A DNA stretch of 64,000 nucleotides from Guillardia theta CCMP2712 (lineage: Eukaryota > Cryptophyceae > Pyrenomonadales > Geminigeraceae), in contig NW_005434646.1 of the NCBI RefSeq assembly GCF_000315625.1, forward strand, positions 507,253 through 571,252, read 5' to 3'. The position numbers and the translations under genes are program-made. Below the pieces are notes generated by a model. It did not search any database. It was not told the DNA's origin and saw only the letters and a program-made list of their open reading frames with translations. Below are positions 46,741 through 58,479 of this stretch, in pieces (position 1 is the first letter of the stretch; each line of letters begins with the position of its first letter).

Positions 46741-47723
46741 ATGTCCAGCTTTGTATCTCGACTTAGATTGAGCTTCTCACCTATTCCTGTCATCGCGAAC
46801 AGGAGCACAATCTCTCTCATCTTGGGGCGCATGTATTCATCTAGAAGCCTGCCAATCAGGCTGGGGTTAGATTGCTGCGGAAGAACAGCACCTGGAAGAA
46901 ACCGACAAGAAATTATTTTGTACAGATCGATGAGTCGTTCGCGGTTCAACTCCTTCTTTGGTCGCAGGCATATGAGGTTGCTTCCTTCACTTGCTCACAG
47001 CTTGTTGATCGTTTTGCAGCGATACACCTCCAAACGTAAATCGCTTTCAAGAAGAGGCGCGGAAGAGGCAACAAGCTAAGAATCGACAGCTTGCTATGTA
47101 CATGGGAGGCGTCACTCTTTTCACCATCTCCTTCACCTATTTATCCGTTCCACTGTATCGACTGTTCTGTGCCAAAACTGGATTTGCGGGGACTGTGAAG
47201 CCAGCTGATATGGTGGACTATGAGAGCAAAGCAAAGCCGATCTCAGGCAAGCGTGTGCTCAAGATCAAGTTCAACGCAGACACATCAGATTCGATGCCAT
47301 GGAAGTTCATTCCCCAACAGTACGAGATCAAAGTGCTGCCAGGGGAAGCTGCGTTGGCCTTCTACACAGCTGAGAACCGGACGGACAAAGCGATCATTGG
47401 GGTTGCAAGCTACAACATTCAACCCGAAGGAGCAGCCTTATACTTCAACAAGATTCAGTGCTTTTGCTTCGAGGAACAGGTAGGAGCAAGCTTGCCTCCC
47501 AATTATCTCACCCTCGATGCAGATGTTGAAACCCAACGAGAAGATCGACATGCCTGTGTTCTTCTTCATAGATCCAGACTTTCTCATGGACAAGAATATG
47601 AATGCTGTGGATACAATCACCTTGTCCTACACCTTCTTCAAGGCAGGCGATTCAGACGCTCCAGAGGTTGCAGGCATGCTGCAACAACATGCTCCCAGAA
47701 TGCACAAACAACCAGCCGCATAG
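46741..47723 (+). CDS. COX11: Cytochrome c oxidase assembly factor COX11
   Basis: Three exons (46741-46976, 47020-47479, 47523-47723), 298 residues; an in-frame ATG at 46723 is an alternative start. A basic, Ser/Arg-rich mitochondrial leader is followed by a charged helix (RFQEEARKRQQAKNRQL) and one transmembrane segment (GGVTLFTISFTYLSVPLYRLFC). The intermembrane-space domain includes GFAGTV, the copper-binding CFCFEEQ at the end of exon 2, and PVFFFIDPDFLMD. COX11 delivers copper to CuB of COX1. The C-terminal extension after the fold is short and Ala/Pro-rich. Between exons 1 and 2 a GT-AG choice (GAG/GTTGCT) and a GC-AG choice (CAG/GCATAT) both keep frame; I prefer GT-AG. Confidence 0.93.
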
Positions 47724-47905
47724 AAACCAAGAAAATTTGAATTCCATCTCTTTAATGTGTTGCATTTCCAGGAGCACGGAATAAAGCAGTGATGGATATT
47801 TATCGAATAGAAAATCTGATCAACTGACGACCCTGCCTTAATCGATGGAACCGCCATACCGATCCCACCAGCGGTGGACGGACGTGCATTTTAACCCACT
47901 CTGGT

Positions 47906-48217
47906 TTACTTCCTGCGGTAGAAGTAGTCCTACAACACACCAGTGAGCTTCTCTCAAGTTAACCTGCAAGTCCTGCACTCACCCACTGCCTCCTAGCGCG
48001 GCGCCAATCATCATAGGAGGCCTGCGCGTTAGCGAGGTAGTACGCATCCTGGGCCTTCATGTAGTAGAAGCGCGCAGTCTTGTTAAAGTCTGCGGCTTGC
48101 GCATACAGAGCGGCCTTTCAAAGATGCAAGTCAGCGACAACCATACATGTGAATGTTGATAAAAACGATGTTGAAGAGGAAACTCACAGCGTGCTTGCCG
48201 TACAAGGTCGTGAAAAC
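47906..48217 (-). CDS. Small Tyr/Ala/Arg-rich protein, C-terminal exons
   Basis: Three exons in frame (48217-48188, 48114-47983, 47929-47906) give 61 residues to TAA, with an acceptor at 48218, so at least one upstream exon is missing. The sequence has an alternating aromatic/basic helical pattern: VFTTLYGKHAALYAQAADFN, RFYYMKAQDAYYLANAQ, RRARRQWDYFYRRK. No family is recognised. The clean splice sites (GTGAGT, GTGAGTG donors) and lack of stops support a real gene. A small structural subunit of an organellar or membrane complex would fit, but this is a guess. Confidence 0.5.
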
Positions 48218-49260
48218 CTAGAAACCAGAGTCAGGTTTGATTCCAATCTATCCCTTCACAGAGCATGATTCATCATTCAATGGATAAGAACATCGTAGAT
48301 ATCGGAGCACATAAACGCATGAAATACAACATTACACTCCGCTTCCCTGCAATGCAAGAAACGGAGATGACTCGTAGATGAATACGAAATGCTACAGGTG
48401 AAGCGAATCACGAAACAAAATGTGATACATCAAGAGAAAAACAATTCATCATAATGGGGCAAATGAACAATCCTAAGTCTACAGAAAGGGTGACGTGTCC
48501 CAAAAAGCAGCATTAAAATGAATCTCCAGCCATATTGGAACGGAGCTATGAAAAGGGGGGTATGAGATTCTTGACATTCCTATACAGAAAGCAGAGTGTT
48601 GCTCAAAACGATGCCAAGCACACAAACAAACACAACAAGCCCAAGGGCGAAGAGGGCATATTACACGAACATGTGATACCCGCACACAACCGGAAGACTT
48701 CCTGTCAGGACAAGTATGATTGGCAGTGAACCACACAATCACTTCCATGTAACATTCTCATTTGCTTCCACATATCATATTGTTCTTGACGTGAATGAGC
48801 ATCGCGCGCGAGCTGCAGGGACATTGAGGAGCGGCACTTCACCATGGCTAGTCGGCTATAAGAGGAAGAGGCGCCTGTCTAAGCTTTAACCCCCTTCGGA
48901 ATGAGCAAGTACCCCCTTTAGTCCCAGGGGGGTGGTAGCGCTGACTCTTCGCGCCTCCCCGTAGCTTCGGGGAATTAAAACAATTTAACTCATTGTTAAA
49001 ACATTTTAGTGAAAAAGACTACCAAAAAGTGATCGGTTATTGGTACGGATGGCAGCTAAAATGATATAATTGGCTAATACTTTGATCCATTGGGTAGTAG
49101 ATTTAGTAATAATGACAACAATATAGGTGATACCAACACCAATTATTGAGTTACAATGTGTATAGACAAGATTGATTTTGGTACAAATCGAGAGTCTCCG
49201 GTACCACTACTTGGCGGGCTGATGTTTCTCTCTCGGACTAGACTGACCGCCCCCGAGGTC
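48218..49260. other. Spacer with hairpin block and AT-rich patch
   Basis: 48,780-48,960 holds short GC dyads (GCGCGCGAGC) and two C/G-rich words (TAACCCCCTTCGG, GTACCCCC). 48,970-49,185 is clearly AT-rich compared with its surroundings. No gene is assigned; the missing 5' exon of the small gene on the left may lie in 48,230-48,780. Confidence 0.4.
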
Positions 49261-52200
49261 TCACGCATCTTTATCCTTCTCTGTCACTTCCATCGCTGCA
49301 ACGGCAGAAGTTTCCTGCTGGGCACTTTCGAGGTCAGGCGAACTCCCATCCTCCATGACAGGTGGGACTGGCAGCTGAAACAAGAAGTTGGGCGCGGCCG
49401 CATCCGGGGGCCCTTCGGATTCCTATCGAGAATCATGTGAGTCAAGAAACCTGGCAAGACAAGCAAATAGAGAGGATGTTCACCTTCTTGGACAGGTCGA
49501 CAAGGAGCGCCCACTCGCTGTCCTCCTCGTCCACGCTAGCGATGTTACCGTAGAGCTTGTCGGCGTTGGCCTCTTCCATCCTCCTCTTGGCCTGAGCCCG
49601 CGAGGAGTAAGTTTGGTCTACGACAGGATTCTACAGGCACCTCCAACTCTGCGATGTGCTGGTTGAAATGTGCAGTAGCTTTCGGCTCCTGGCCCTCCCA
49701 CTCTATCATAGCAAGTTTGGTCTGTGAGAGCAAACGAGTCAAAGCTCCTCGAGCTGCTTGCAGGTCACTCAAGCACGTCACCTCTACAAACAGAGAGGCG
49801 AGGTACTTGGTCTTGGACTCTGACTTGAGATCTACCCATTTCTGGCAGCACAACTCACTCGCTGCTGGGCGGAAAGGGTCTCATCACCTTGACGTACTTG
49901 CCCACCAAGACGTCATACAGCTGAAGCTTACATCCCCCCACCTTGTCGCCGAAGAATCCCTGAAGAGCTGACTTCAGCCCTGAGCAGAGCAGCACAGGCT
50001 TGCACGCACGTCTTTGCTCTGCAGGACAAGCTCCAACTTGTCCAGAAAAGGATCTCGGACCATGAATTCAAAATACTATCATGCTGATCAGGACAGGCTC
50101 AAAGAATCTCGACCATCACCTCATTGAACTGCGGTTCGTAAGTCCCGCGGACCACACGAGTTTCAGCACTCTGAAGGGACCACTCGTCAGATGGCTTGCA
50201 GACTTGTGGGTCAACAACCTGGTTGTTCAGCTTCAGCTGGATGAATGGGTGCAGCGTCTTCTGCTCGTTCCCGGGGAGCAACGAGCACTTGGCTTTCAGC
50301 ACTTTGATCTGCGAAGGCGTCAGGTCTCTCAAGCAGCATGCACGAGCGACGGTAGGGAATACCTGGACAATGCCCTTGATGTTCTTAATGGGCTGATGGC
50401 GAACAGAACCGATCAATAGTACAAGATGCAATCTGAGCAGAAGCACTCACTTGAGATATGAGGATCGGGCTGGCCAGCCCTCCCAGGAGATCCTTGTCAT
50501 CGAGTCCTGCAGGCATCCATCAAACCTCCACTCCTCTGACCTGAGGGCAAAGACCTGAGTTCTCTCGTTGAATACCTGTGTTTACCTGCAAGACCCCCGG
50601 GGGAACACAAACGTGAGTTGACTGGAAGCGTTGAATTGAAGGATTGTTAGGGGCCATTGTTCCATTACCGCGCAGGTGAGCGTTTCCATTCTAAGGGTAG
50701 CGTGCACAATGCCAGTCCTGATCTGTTTCAACTGAAAAGACATCATCACAGGCACTTGAAGGAAGACTTGGTTAAAGTAGCTCACCGACACTTTTCCTGT
50801 CCATCGACTGTCTTGCATGGATTGTAACTATTCGAAAACGTGACCATCGACAGGCATTCATGACAACCCTTACCTGTTTTAAGCTGAAAGAATAAGTCCC
50901 GATCTCATCATCTCTAACATGATAGCTGTGCCACTGTCAACGGCAAATTGAAAAGAAAAGACGAGTACCCGCGAGAAACATCATCCTGATGGACCGTCAG
51001 GACAACTTCCTCGTTAAGCACGTCACTGGCAAACATTGCAAATGTTTCTTCCCATCGCGGATTCATAGAGTTGAGTTTTGGGGTCGTCTTCTCTACTTGA
51101 TTTCCGAGTTGTATCTTCACGTAAGGGTCTCGCGTACCGATGATTTTGGGCATCAAATTCTCAGCTCCATGAATGGTCACCCATACCAAGGCTTTGTACT
51201 GTCTCCTTGGAAGCAGCTCCTTCCATAAGTAGCGATCCTCCTCAATCTCCTTTGCTAGCTGCACAGGAGCTGCCCCCAGCCGCACAGCACGTTTCTTCTC
51301 TATCTGCGTACGGAATGCTTTGGAAGATTCCGGAATCCAGTCCGACCTTCCGCCGATGAATTCTTTACTAGGGCTGTATTGAGAGGAGAGGGTCGCAAGA
51401 GGCTCTCTGAAGGGTGCATAAGCACTTCTCAACAGCATACGTGCATTCGTGATATCCGCAATGTCCTTCCAGTGCGGCTTCTTGAACTCCTCTCCCAGCA
51501 ACTCCTTGACTGACACTGTCAAGAGCAGCACCGGCTGGTAGGTGATACCATCCTGTACACAAACCAGCTGCATTTCCATCACCTCTTCATCCCTTCCAGC
51601 TACAAAGAATTCAAAGCGCTCATGTAGTGATTCGTGGAACGTGTTGATGATTTTGTGTGTTCTGAACTGCTGCTTGCCCAAAGTAACTCGGATATAAAGG
51701 TCCTGTAGACAACCTGTCAGACAAGCATAAAGGAACAAGAGCGAGCATGGCATACCTGAGCACCGCTCTCCTTATAACTTGGATGAAGCATCATCTTTGC
51801 CTCTTCAACAAACAACGTCATCACGCCCGAGTACTTATCTCGGTCGGTTGCAACATGTCCCCTCTCCTTGTAGTAGTCGTCTAGCTTGAATTTCTCCAAG
51901 GCAACGATCTTCCCCATCGGCAAGACAATCTCTTGCTCTATTCCTTTCATTATCAGGTCATGCAGCATCAAATCTAATCCTGGAATGCGCATGACATCCA
52001 ACCCGCCGAGGGGAAGTATACTCAAGTCCAAGTTGGGCTTCTCTAACATAGATATCCAAATGACGCGAAGGAACGGCATTTCATCTTTGAGGTGCAACCT
52101 TATCAAGAGCTTTGTCTCGACACTGATGTTCTCAACTTTGATCGGGATCATGATGTTACTCGGGCCTTTGATGTTGAGCTCAACGCCAGCGTCCTTGTCA

Positions 52201-52896
52201 GAAACAAACCTCACGGTCGCGGTCAAGCAGACTTCATCAAGCGACCTCATCGGATTGAGCTGAACGTCGATGATCCAAGGAGAAGACTCGCGGAGAGTGA
52301 CGCGAGTGATGAGGATGTCTCTGATCGGCCCTGCCGGGAGCACCGAGTCCCTCCGAAGGCCCTCGAGGATTTCGTTGAGGATGCTTGTCCTGATGACATC
52401 GGAGAGGATGAGGGGATAGCGGAGCCACACATGGCGGATGACACCGTTGAGCCACTCCACCGTCTCCACCTTGGACTTGAACTCTTTGTGCAGCTTCTGC
52501 ATGAACTCTGATGCGACGTCGGGGAGGCCCTGCGGCTGATTGAAAGAGTCTTCTTCCACGGTCGCGCTCGCCGGCAGGTCCTTGTAGAGACGAGCAGCGT
52601 ACATGTACAGGCCGATCATGCCGCCTAGGAAAGCAACCTGAGACACAACGGTGAGGACGATGCTGTGAGCAGAGGAGACGGAGAGAACCGAGAGGGACGT
52701 CGGAAGGATCTGAAATCGTCCGACGACATACGCTGCTGGGAGCAGGACAGTGATGGTGAAGGAGGGTCGACTGAAGACCTTGCAATGACAAGCGTCATGG
52801 TTCTAACCTCGTCCTGCATGCAGCAATTCTCCTCCTCCCTCCTCCCTCCTCCCTCCTCCCCCTCACCTTCATCGTCGATAGCGCGAACTTCTCCAT
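49261..52896 (-). CDS. Extended-synaptotagmin-like protein (TM, SMP, multiple C2)
   Basis: Minus-strand gene with many short introns; start ATG 52894-52896 in a small first exon, joined to 52637. Order: N-terminal hydrophobic segment (VAFLGGMIGLYMYAA); an SMP lipid-transfer domain (about 52,550-51,860: VEWLNGVIRHVWLRYP; GLDVMRIPGLDLMLHDLI); then at least three C2 domains: a degenerate one near 51,700, one at 51,190-50,960 (VTIHGAENLMPKIIGTRDPY, NPRWEETF), and further ones near 50,420-50,090 and 49,850-49,650. An acidic tail ends at TGA 49261. This is the layout of E-Syt, tricalbin and plant SYT1 proteins, which tether ER to plasma membrane and move lipids. Only the second C2 shows a recognisable Ca2+-loop Asp (TRDPYVK). 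Exon borders between 49.5 and 50.9 kb were not all resolved. Confidence 0.82.
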
Positions 52897-53254
52897 TGCG
52901 ATCCACCTCTTCAGCTCCCCTGCTACAGTAAAACACTGGGTAGCTAATCCCTTTTTCTTCTGTCGGACGTGACCGGGAGACAGTCAGTGCCGCAGTGCAG
53001 CTACAAGGAATATCAGAACATTTCACGTATCATATTCCAAGTAGCTGACGTGAAGCTCACTTCTTTACTAGTAACCTTCAACTAAAACTTCAGAGAAGCA
53101 ATCGTTCCATTTCATTTCATTTCATTTCATTTCAAAGTCTTACTTTATTGACTGATTTTCAGTTCATTTCAGTTCATTTCAGTTCATTTCAGTTCATTTC
53201 ACGTTTCATTAGTTAATCTATCTCACTCAAAGTCGATTGTACAGTCATGTAGCA
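52897..53254. repeat. Spacer with (TTTCA)n and (TTCAGTTCAT)n repeats
   Basis: 53,107-53,135 has five CATTT units. 53,158-53,206 has about five TTCAGTTCAT units. Both share the TTCATTTCA word also seen beside GC block E (36,250). No coding sequence. Confidence 0.7.
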
Positions 53255-56200
53255 CTAGATGTCACCCGTGTCTATGTCTTCGCGCCGCGACCCAACGCTC
53301 TGGCTTCGCCTCCTGCTTCCCTCTTTCCGGCTTCGCCTCTTGGGCTTCGAGGCGTCTTCCCCCAGGTCTCCTTTCAAGCTCGCCGCGACTCTGCAGATCT
53401 GATCGAATCCCGGACGGTCTGCCGGAGACTGAAAACACAGAGAAGGATGAGTCAGGATGCTAAGAGACAGGACGCTGATGGGAGGGGAGACAGGAGGAGA
53501 GGCACAAACCTGCATCCACATGCTCTCTACGAGCTTTACAAGTTGGTCCACCACAGCTGGAGCGTCGAGATCCGAGTCCGAGAGCTGCGTAGGTTTCACG
53601 TCAACGCGGCAGCCTCGCATGCTCTCACTCACCTCTTGTGAGAGTCGCTCAGACAGGCAGCCGACAGACGGCCTCTCGCCGCCCCAGCCGACGATCCCAG
53701 GGATCGACTGAGCTGGTTTGTCCTTGTATGGCTCCGAGAGGGAGAGGAGCTCCCAAAGCACGATGGCGAAGGAGTACACATCACAACTGTGAAAGCGTTA
53801 AGATGTCACGACGGGCCGACGGCATGGCACAGTCGCACCTCTCGTCTACATCCGCTCCTCTATGGACCTCGGGAGCGATGTAATTCAAGGTCCCCCCTTG
53901 GTGAATTGTCTGAAGATACGCTCCTTGCTTGTCCCTTGCCAAACCAAAGTCGCAAACCTGAGGAAGCACAAGAAGAATCAGCGACCACAATGAGTTGAGC
54001 GCCGACCACATCTTGACTACGTACCTTGACGATCTCATCGTCCTGACACAACAGAAGATTTTCTGGTTTGACATCTCTGTGTACTACTGGAGGGTTCTGC
54101 CGCCGACATGTTTCAATGACAGCATATTCACAGTGACCATATCAGTTACCTGGGAATGTAAGTACAGAAGGCCATTCATGGCTCCGAGAGCTATATCAAG
54201 TCGTTTGATCAGGTTGGCATCTTTGCCTTGATTGCGCAAGAAATGCCTCAGATCGTAGTCCATGAGCTGCAAAATTCCATCATTCATGAATCATCAAGAT
54301 TGATGCAGGTAAAGCAGCAAGAGAAGACTCCAAAATGATACAAAGATCCATATCAGCGACGAAAGGGAATATAGTAGACACCATCGATTGCCCATCAAAC
54401 ATTTTTAGAAATCAAAAGCAACGCACAGCCTAATTCTGACCACCTAGGTAAAGACAAACAAATATACTACGATGACTCACCTCAGTAATTATGCACAGTT
54501 TTGGAGCTTTTGTCACTGCACCATAGAACGCCAAGATATTGGGATGCCTCAACCGACAAAGTCTCGAAACCTCGCATCTAAACGCTTGCAGCATCTCTCG
54601 CATATATTCGTTCTGAAAATCCTCTGAGCCTGTTATGTCCAAATCCTTGATAGCTACACGGGCATGTTGCCATTTTCCTTCCCACACAGCACCACAGATT
54701 CCTCTTCCTATACACTTCATCCGCTTCAACTCGGCAGGATCAACTTCCCAGACCTCCGAAAGCTCGCCAGTGATTGCACGATGGATCTGACCGCCTTCCG
54801 GTAAATCATCTTCTTCGTTTGCCGATTCTCTTCTTTGATCATCATCATCTTTCGAATCACCAATGGAATCATGCATAGAAGATAGATGGTTATCGCAATC
54901 AATGTCGCATCCTTGATCGGCGTTCGGGGCGTGCTCATCCACGATGCCCAACATAGGAGAACTTCCATCCTGTAAGGAGCCTGACGCAGCTTCGTTGATA
55001 TCTAGACCTGTCTGACTTGAAACTGAACCTTCGTCTCTCTCGTCATCTTGCTCTAAATTTGAGTATTCACAGGATGGGTCACATGGCTGTGACTTGGCAG
55101 ACTCAAGCTGCTGCCGCAAACGATTGTTCTCAGCTAGGTATCGATTCAACATAGTCTCGTACACTTCCAAGCGTTTTGACATCGTTTCCATTTCACGATG
55201 TTGTTGCAGTGTGAGCGTAGCAGCTAAAGCCTCAGGCTTCCTCGGAGACGGCTGCATTCCTCCTCGCGGGGTCCTGGGAGAAAACAAACGGGGGGAAGGA
55301 TTCGAAGCTCCCTGAGCGCGGGGAGACAGCAAGCCTCTCGGAGAAGGCTGCAGACGCGGAGATGCCTGAGCTCTCGGAGTGATCTGAGGAGAAGGTCCCG
55401 AGACGTATCCCCTTGGCGTACGTGCAAGCGAGCCACCCCCAAGCGTCGATGAGCCCGAAGGACGAGGAGACGGCCGAGCTGATGTGATGCCGAAATTGGA
55501 AAGATGACTCGGCCTACCAGGGGATATGCTGCCGGAAGAAGTGTGCCTTCCCGGAGAGGTGATGAATGAGATTGACCGGGAACTCAGAGGACCGTGTGGA
55601 TCTGGGCTTGGCAGTCTCCCTTCGTTCAGGTCCCGCTGGTCTCTACCCCCGCTGAAGGCTCCATCCTTGGAAACTCCTGACAAGGCCCCCTTGCTCAGAC
55701 CTGATGCTGCACCAGACCCATCTCGAACCACATTGAGGGACAATCGAGGCACGGGAGGTCCTTCAACAGGAGCATCCACTGCTGAAGCAGCAAGCTTGAA
55801 CAGAGGCAAATTAGTCCATGCATATTCTGCCCAAGAACCTTTGGAAGCGTCCAGGTTCATTGCTTCAGGATTCCCAATCTTCAGCAGCTCACAACAAGCA
55901 CCTTCAAAGAACATCGAAATAGCAACATGAAAGCTACTTCCCTGGTTATCACTACTATCTAGCTTCACAGGAGGAAGCTGTTCAATGGAATACTGAAGCT
56001 CTTTCTCAGAAGTCCTTAAGGAAGCGGAAAGAATTGTGCCATTAGTTGTATCAGACCGTTTGCCCCTCGCGAATCTAAGTTCTCCTTGATCCAAGTCCAC
56101 ATCCATGAGAATAATATCGCCCTCTCCGTAACGGATCGCTGTGTCGCAGAGAGTTTTTGGCCCTGCTCTCACCCCCCCAGTTGATGTGTAATACCAAACT

Positions 56201-56508
56201 TTTCCTTCACAGGAGGCTGTTGCCCATCCTCCTGCACTTGAGAGTACCTCATCGCATTGCAAACCGATTCCAACTGACATTCTTCCTGTCCTTCCAGCCA
56301 CCTTGAGTCCCCAAAGATGCCTGCCTTCCTTCATTCCCTCGCTCAGCGCAACACCCCAACAGCAGTCTTCGGATTGTTTATAGCATATGTTCTGCTCAAT
56401 TCTGCACCCTGAGACCCTGCAGACAGCATCGGTGTTACATGAGAACAAGAAAGTTTCGTCCAATCGCCCTCACCTTGTCCAGGGTGAAGGAGAGCTGCAC
56501 TTGGCCAT
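53255..56508 (-). CDS. SPRY-domain TKL (Raf/MAP3K-like) protein kinase
   Basis: Start ATG 56506-56508 (MAKCSSPSPWTR), joined by a GT-AG intron to a long exon (to about 54,485), then five short exons. Residues about 20-160 form a SPRY domain (CCWGVALSEGMKEGRHLWGL; GEGDIILMDVDLDQGELRF). A disordered middle has about ten SPR/TPR units, likely proline-directed phosphosites, then a coiled coil (VYETMLNRYLAENNRLRQQL). The kinase domain starts at VDPAELKRMKCIGRGICG and has VAIKDL (lysine), PPVVHRDVKPENLLL (catalytic loop), CDFGLARD (DFG), NYIAPEVH and YSFAIVLWELLS. All catalytic residues are present. The tail is Arg/Ser-rich. TKL kinases act as MAP3Ks or Raf-like kinases; the substrate is unknown. 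Confidence 0.88.
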
Positions 56509-57009
56509 GTGGATCCGGTTCGAGGGTTCTTAAAGATCTTCGCTCCTTCTCCTCCCAGCAGACATGAATCTGAGCAAGGGGAATCAAGACAATTCTTTTA
56601 AACAGACCTTTACGAAATGTTCGAGAGAAGGCTTCCAAGAGCCGCAGGCACTACACTGGTCGATAGCAGGACCCGAGGGCTCAAAGGATCAAACAAGGGG
56701 GAAGGAAGTGCTGGTCAGGGAGGGAGCCGAGGATAAGCGGCAAAGTGGGACAGATAGGACATGATTGCCATTCAGAGCAGAGAGGAGCCATTCATTTTGG
56801 TGCACGCAAGGGCGAGGTCTGCGATTATATCGCCATGTTGCGCGGAGGCGCCGCCGACATTTTGGCTCGAATGAAGATCATTCATTCATGCCTCCCTTAA
56901 TATTTCAAAGTTTAGAGACCATTTTGGCATCCTTAAAATCCTGAATGCTCATAAACAAGTCCCCCTCAGAGGTCATTGGGCGGGCCGGCGCCCGGACCAA
57001 AACTGTACT
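56509..57009. other. Spacer with short GC dyad
   Basis: 5' side of the TKL kinase. GGGCGGGCCGGCGCCC at about 56,980 resembles the GC blocks of the composite elements and sits at the left edge of the retroelement remnant. No gene is seen. Confidence 0.4.
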
Positions 57010-57698
57010 GTGTAAAGGCACGCAAGATCTGACTACAGGAATCGTCGAGCTCAACCAGACACACTTCATCAATCAGATTGTGGAACGCTTCGATTTGCTA
57101 AACAGCCACGGATTAGCGACATCAAGGCAATTATCCATCTGATACAATACGTATACAACACTCGAGAACAGGGCTTGACATTTTCCCCGTCAGACGGGCA
57201 CATTCAAGGCTTCAATCAACAGTATTATCACAACACCTTGATAGCAGCGAGCGATTCCACCTGGGGAACAGATCCAATTACCCGCCGTTCTCAAGGGGGA
57301 ATCGTTATCTCCTTGAACGGCGGCCCAGTTAACTTCTCCAGCAAACTACAGAAGGTCGTCAACTTGTCGAGCACGGAGGCCCAGCTGAATCGTTACGGAC
57401 GTTACGATCTCTTATGCTCGAGCTGGGGTCCGCACAGCGCGATCCAACCATCATTCTCGTCGATAACGCAGCGGTCATCCATCTGCTCAAGGACCGTCAA
57501 GCATTTTCTAAGCTCAAGCATATTGCAATACGACATCGCTTTATCCTTCAGATGGTGGATGAAAATGAAATCATTGCTGTGAAGATTTCTACCATGTACA
57601 ACCCCGCAGACATCTTAACGAAGATCTGCCCGGTCTCCAAAATTCAACAGCTAGCTCAGTTCTTGTTTGGCAACGACATATCTCGGATCGACAGTTGA
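57010..57698 (+). pseudogene. Ty1/copia retroelement remnant (RT end plus RNase H), broken
   Basis: 57,020-57,140 encodes the end of a copia reverse transcriptase (LNQTHFINQIVERFDLLNS). After a gap, 57,200-57,400 and 57,414-57,698 encode RNase H in two frames: DSTWGTDPITRRSQGG and VNLSSTEAQL, then DNAAVIHLLKD, KLKHIAIRHRF and NPADILTKICP. At least one frameshift near 57,395 separates the two halves, and stops separate RT from RNase H. No LTR, gag, protease or integrase is seen nearby. The element is not functional. Confidence 0.85.
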
Positions 57699-58119
57699 GC
57701 AACGCTTCAAGCGTCATGCAGGACCCGCTGACCGAGCTCCCTGTACCTCGTCAGGGAGGGAGACGGATGCTGCAAAGTCACAGAAGGTCATCTGAGCAAC
57801 ACTGATGACAGTCGGGAAGGGTTCACTGAATGAACAATTTAATCAGGGAAATTTTATATCCACATCATATATCTGAATACTGAACTTCATGACAGGCTGA
57901 ACCTCTGATGATATCTGATGATTGACATCAGCATCGAGCCTCGCATCATCCCTATGTCAAGTGACATGGACGAGTCACAGGGATCCCCCAAGCAGAGCCA
58001 GGAGTCGCACATGATGACGATGGAGGGATCAGTCCTGATCAAAGGTCTGAATGTCAAAATTGACAAGAGCTGTTTTCAATCCAACCTCAAAGCCTGCACG
58101 TGGTAAGACGCTGTGACAG
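57699..58119. other. Spacer between opposed retroelement fragments
   Basis: No recognised gene. A 62-codon ORF (57,918-58,106) has no domain. TTCACTGAATGAAC occurs at about 57,822. Confidence 0.35.
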
Positions 58120-58392
58120 TCAGGAGAGGAAGTACCTTAACAAGGCAGTCTTTACGTCGACATGATGAAGCAATCGAATAGTGCTCAGGTCTGCAAATGG
58201 TGCGAATGTCTCTTCATAGTCAATACCCTTCACTTGACGATATCCCAACGCTACTACACGAGCCTTGAATTTGTCTAGGGTTCCATTTGAATTTGTTTTT
58301 ACCTTGAAAACTGGTTTGCAAGGGATAGTTTTTGTTCCGGGAGGAACCTTTGACTCAGTAGTATACACCAATTTTTGTTCAAGGCTTGTCAT
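58120..58392 (-). pseudogene. Ty1/copia reverse transcriptase fragment
   Basis: A 90-codon frame with the N-terminal part of copia RT: CKPVFKVKTNSNGTLDKFKA, RVVALGYRQVKGIDYEETFA and PFADLSTIRLLHHVDVKTA. It stops before the catalytic YVDD region. It lies on the strand opposite to the RNase H remnant 420 bp away, so the two are rearranged or come from different insertions. Confidence 0.85.
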
Positions 58393-58479
58393 TTCATCTT
58401 AAAGTGCCTTCTTCCTTTATGCTTTTGAGTTCCTTGATCTGCTGCCAGTACGGTAATTGAGGGTTGATGAGGTGAAGTA

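Noticed and set aside
57918-58106. 62-codon plus-strand ORF between copia fragments
   Set aside because: No homology or splice context is visible; its size is expected by chance.
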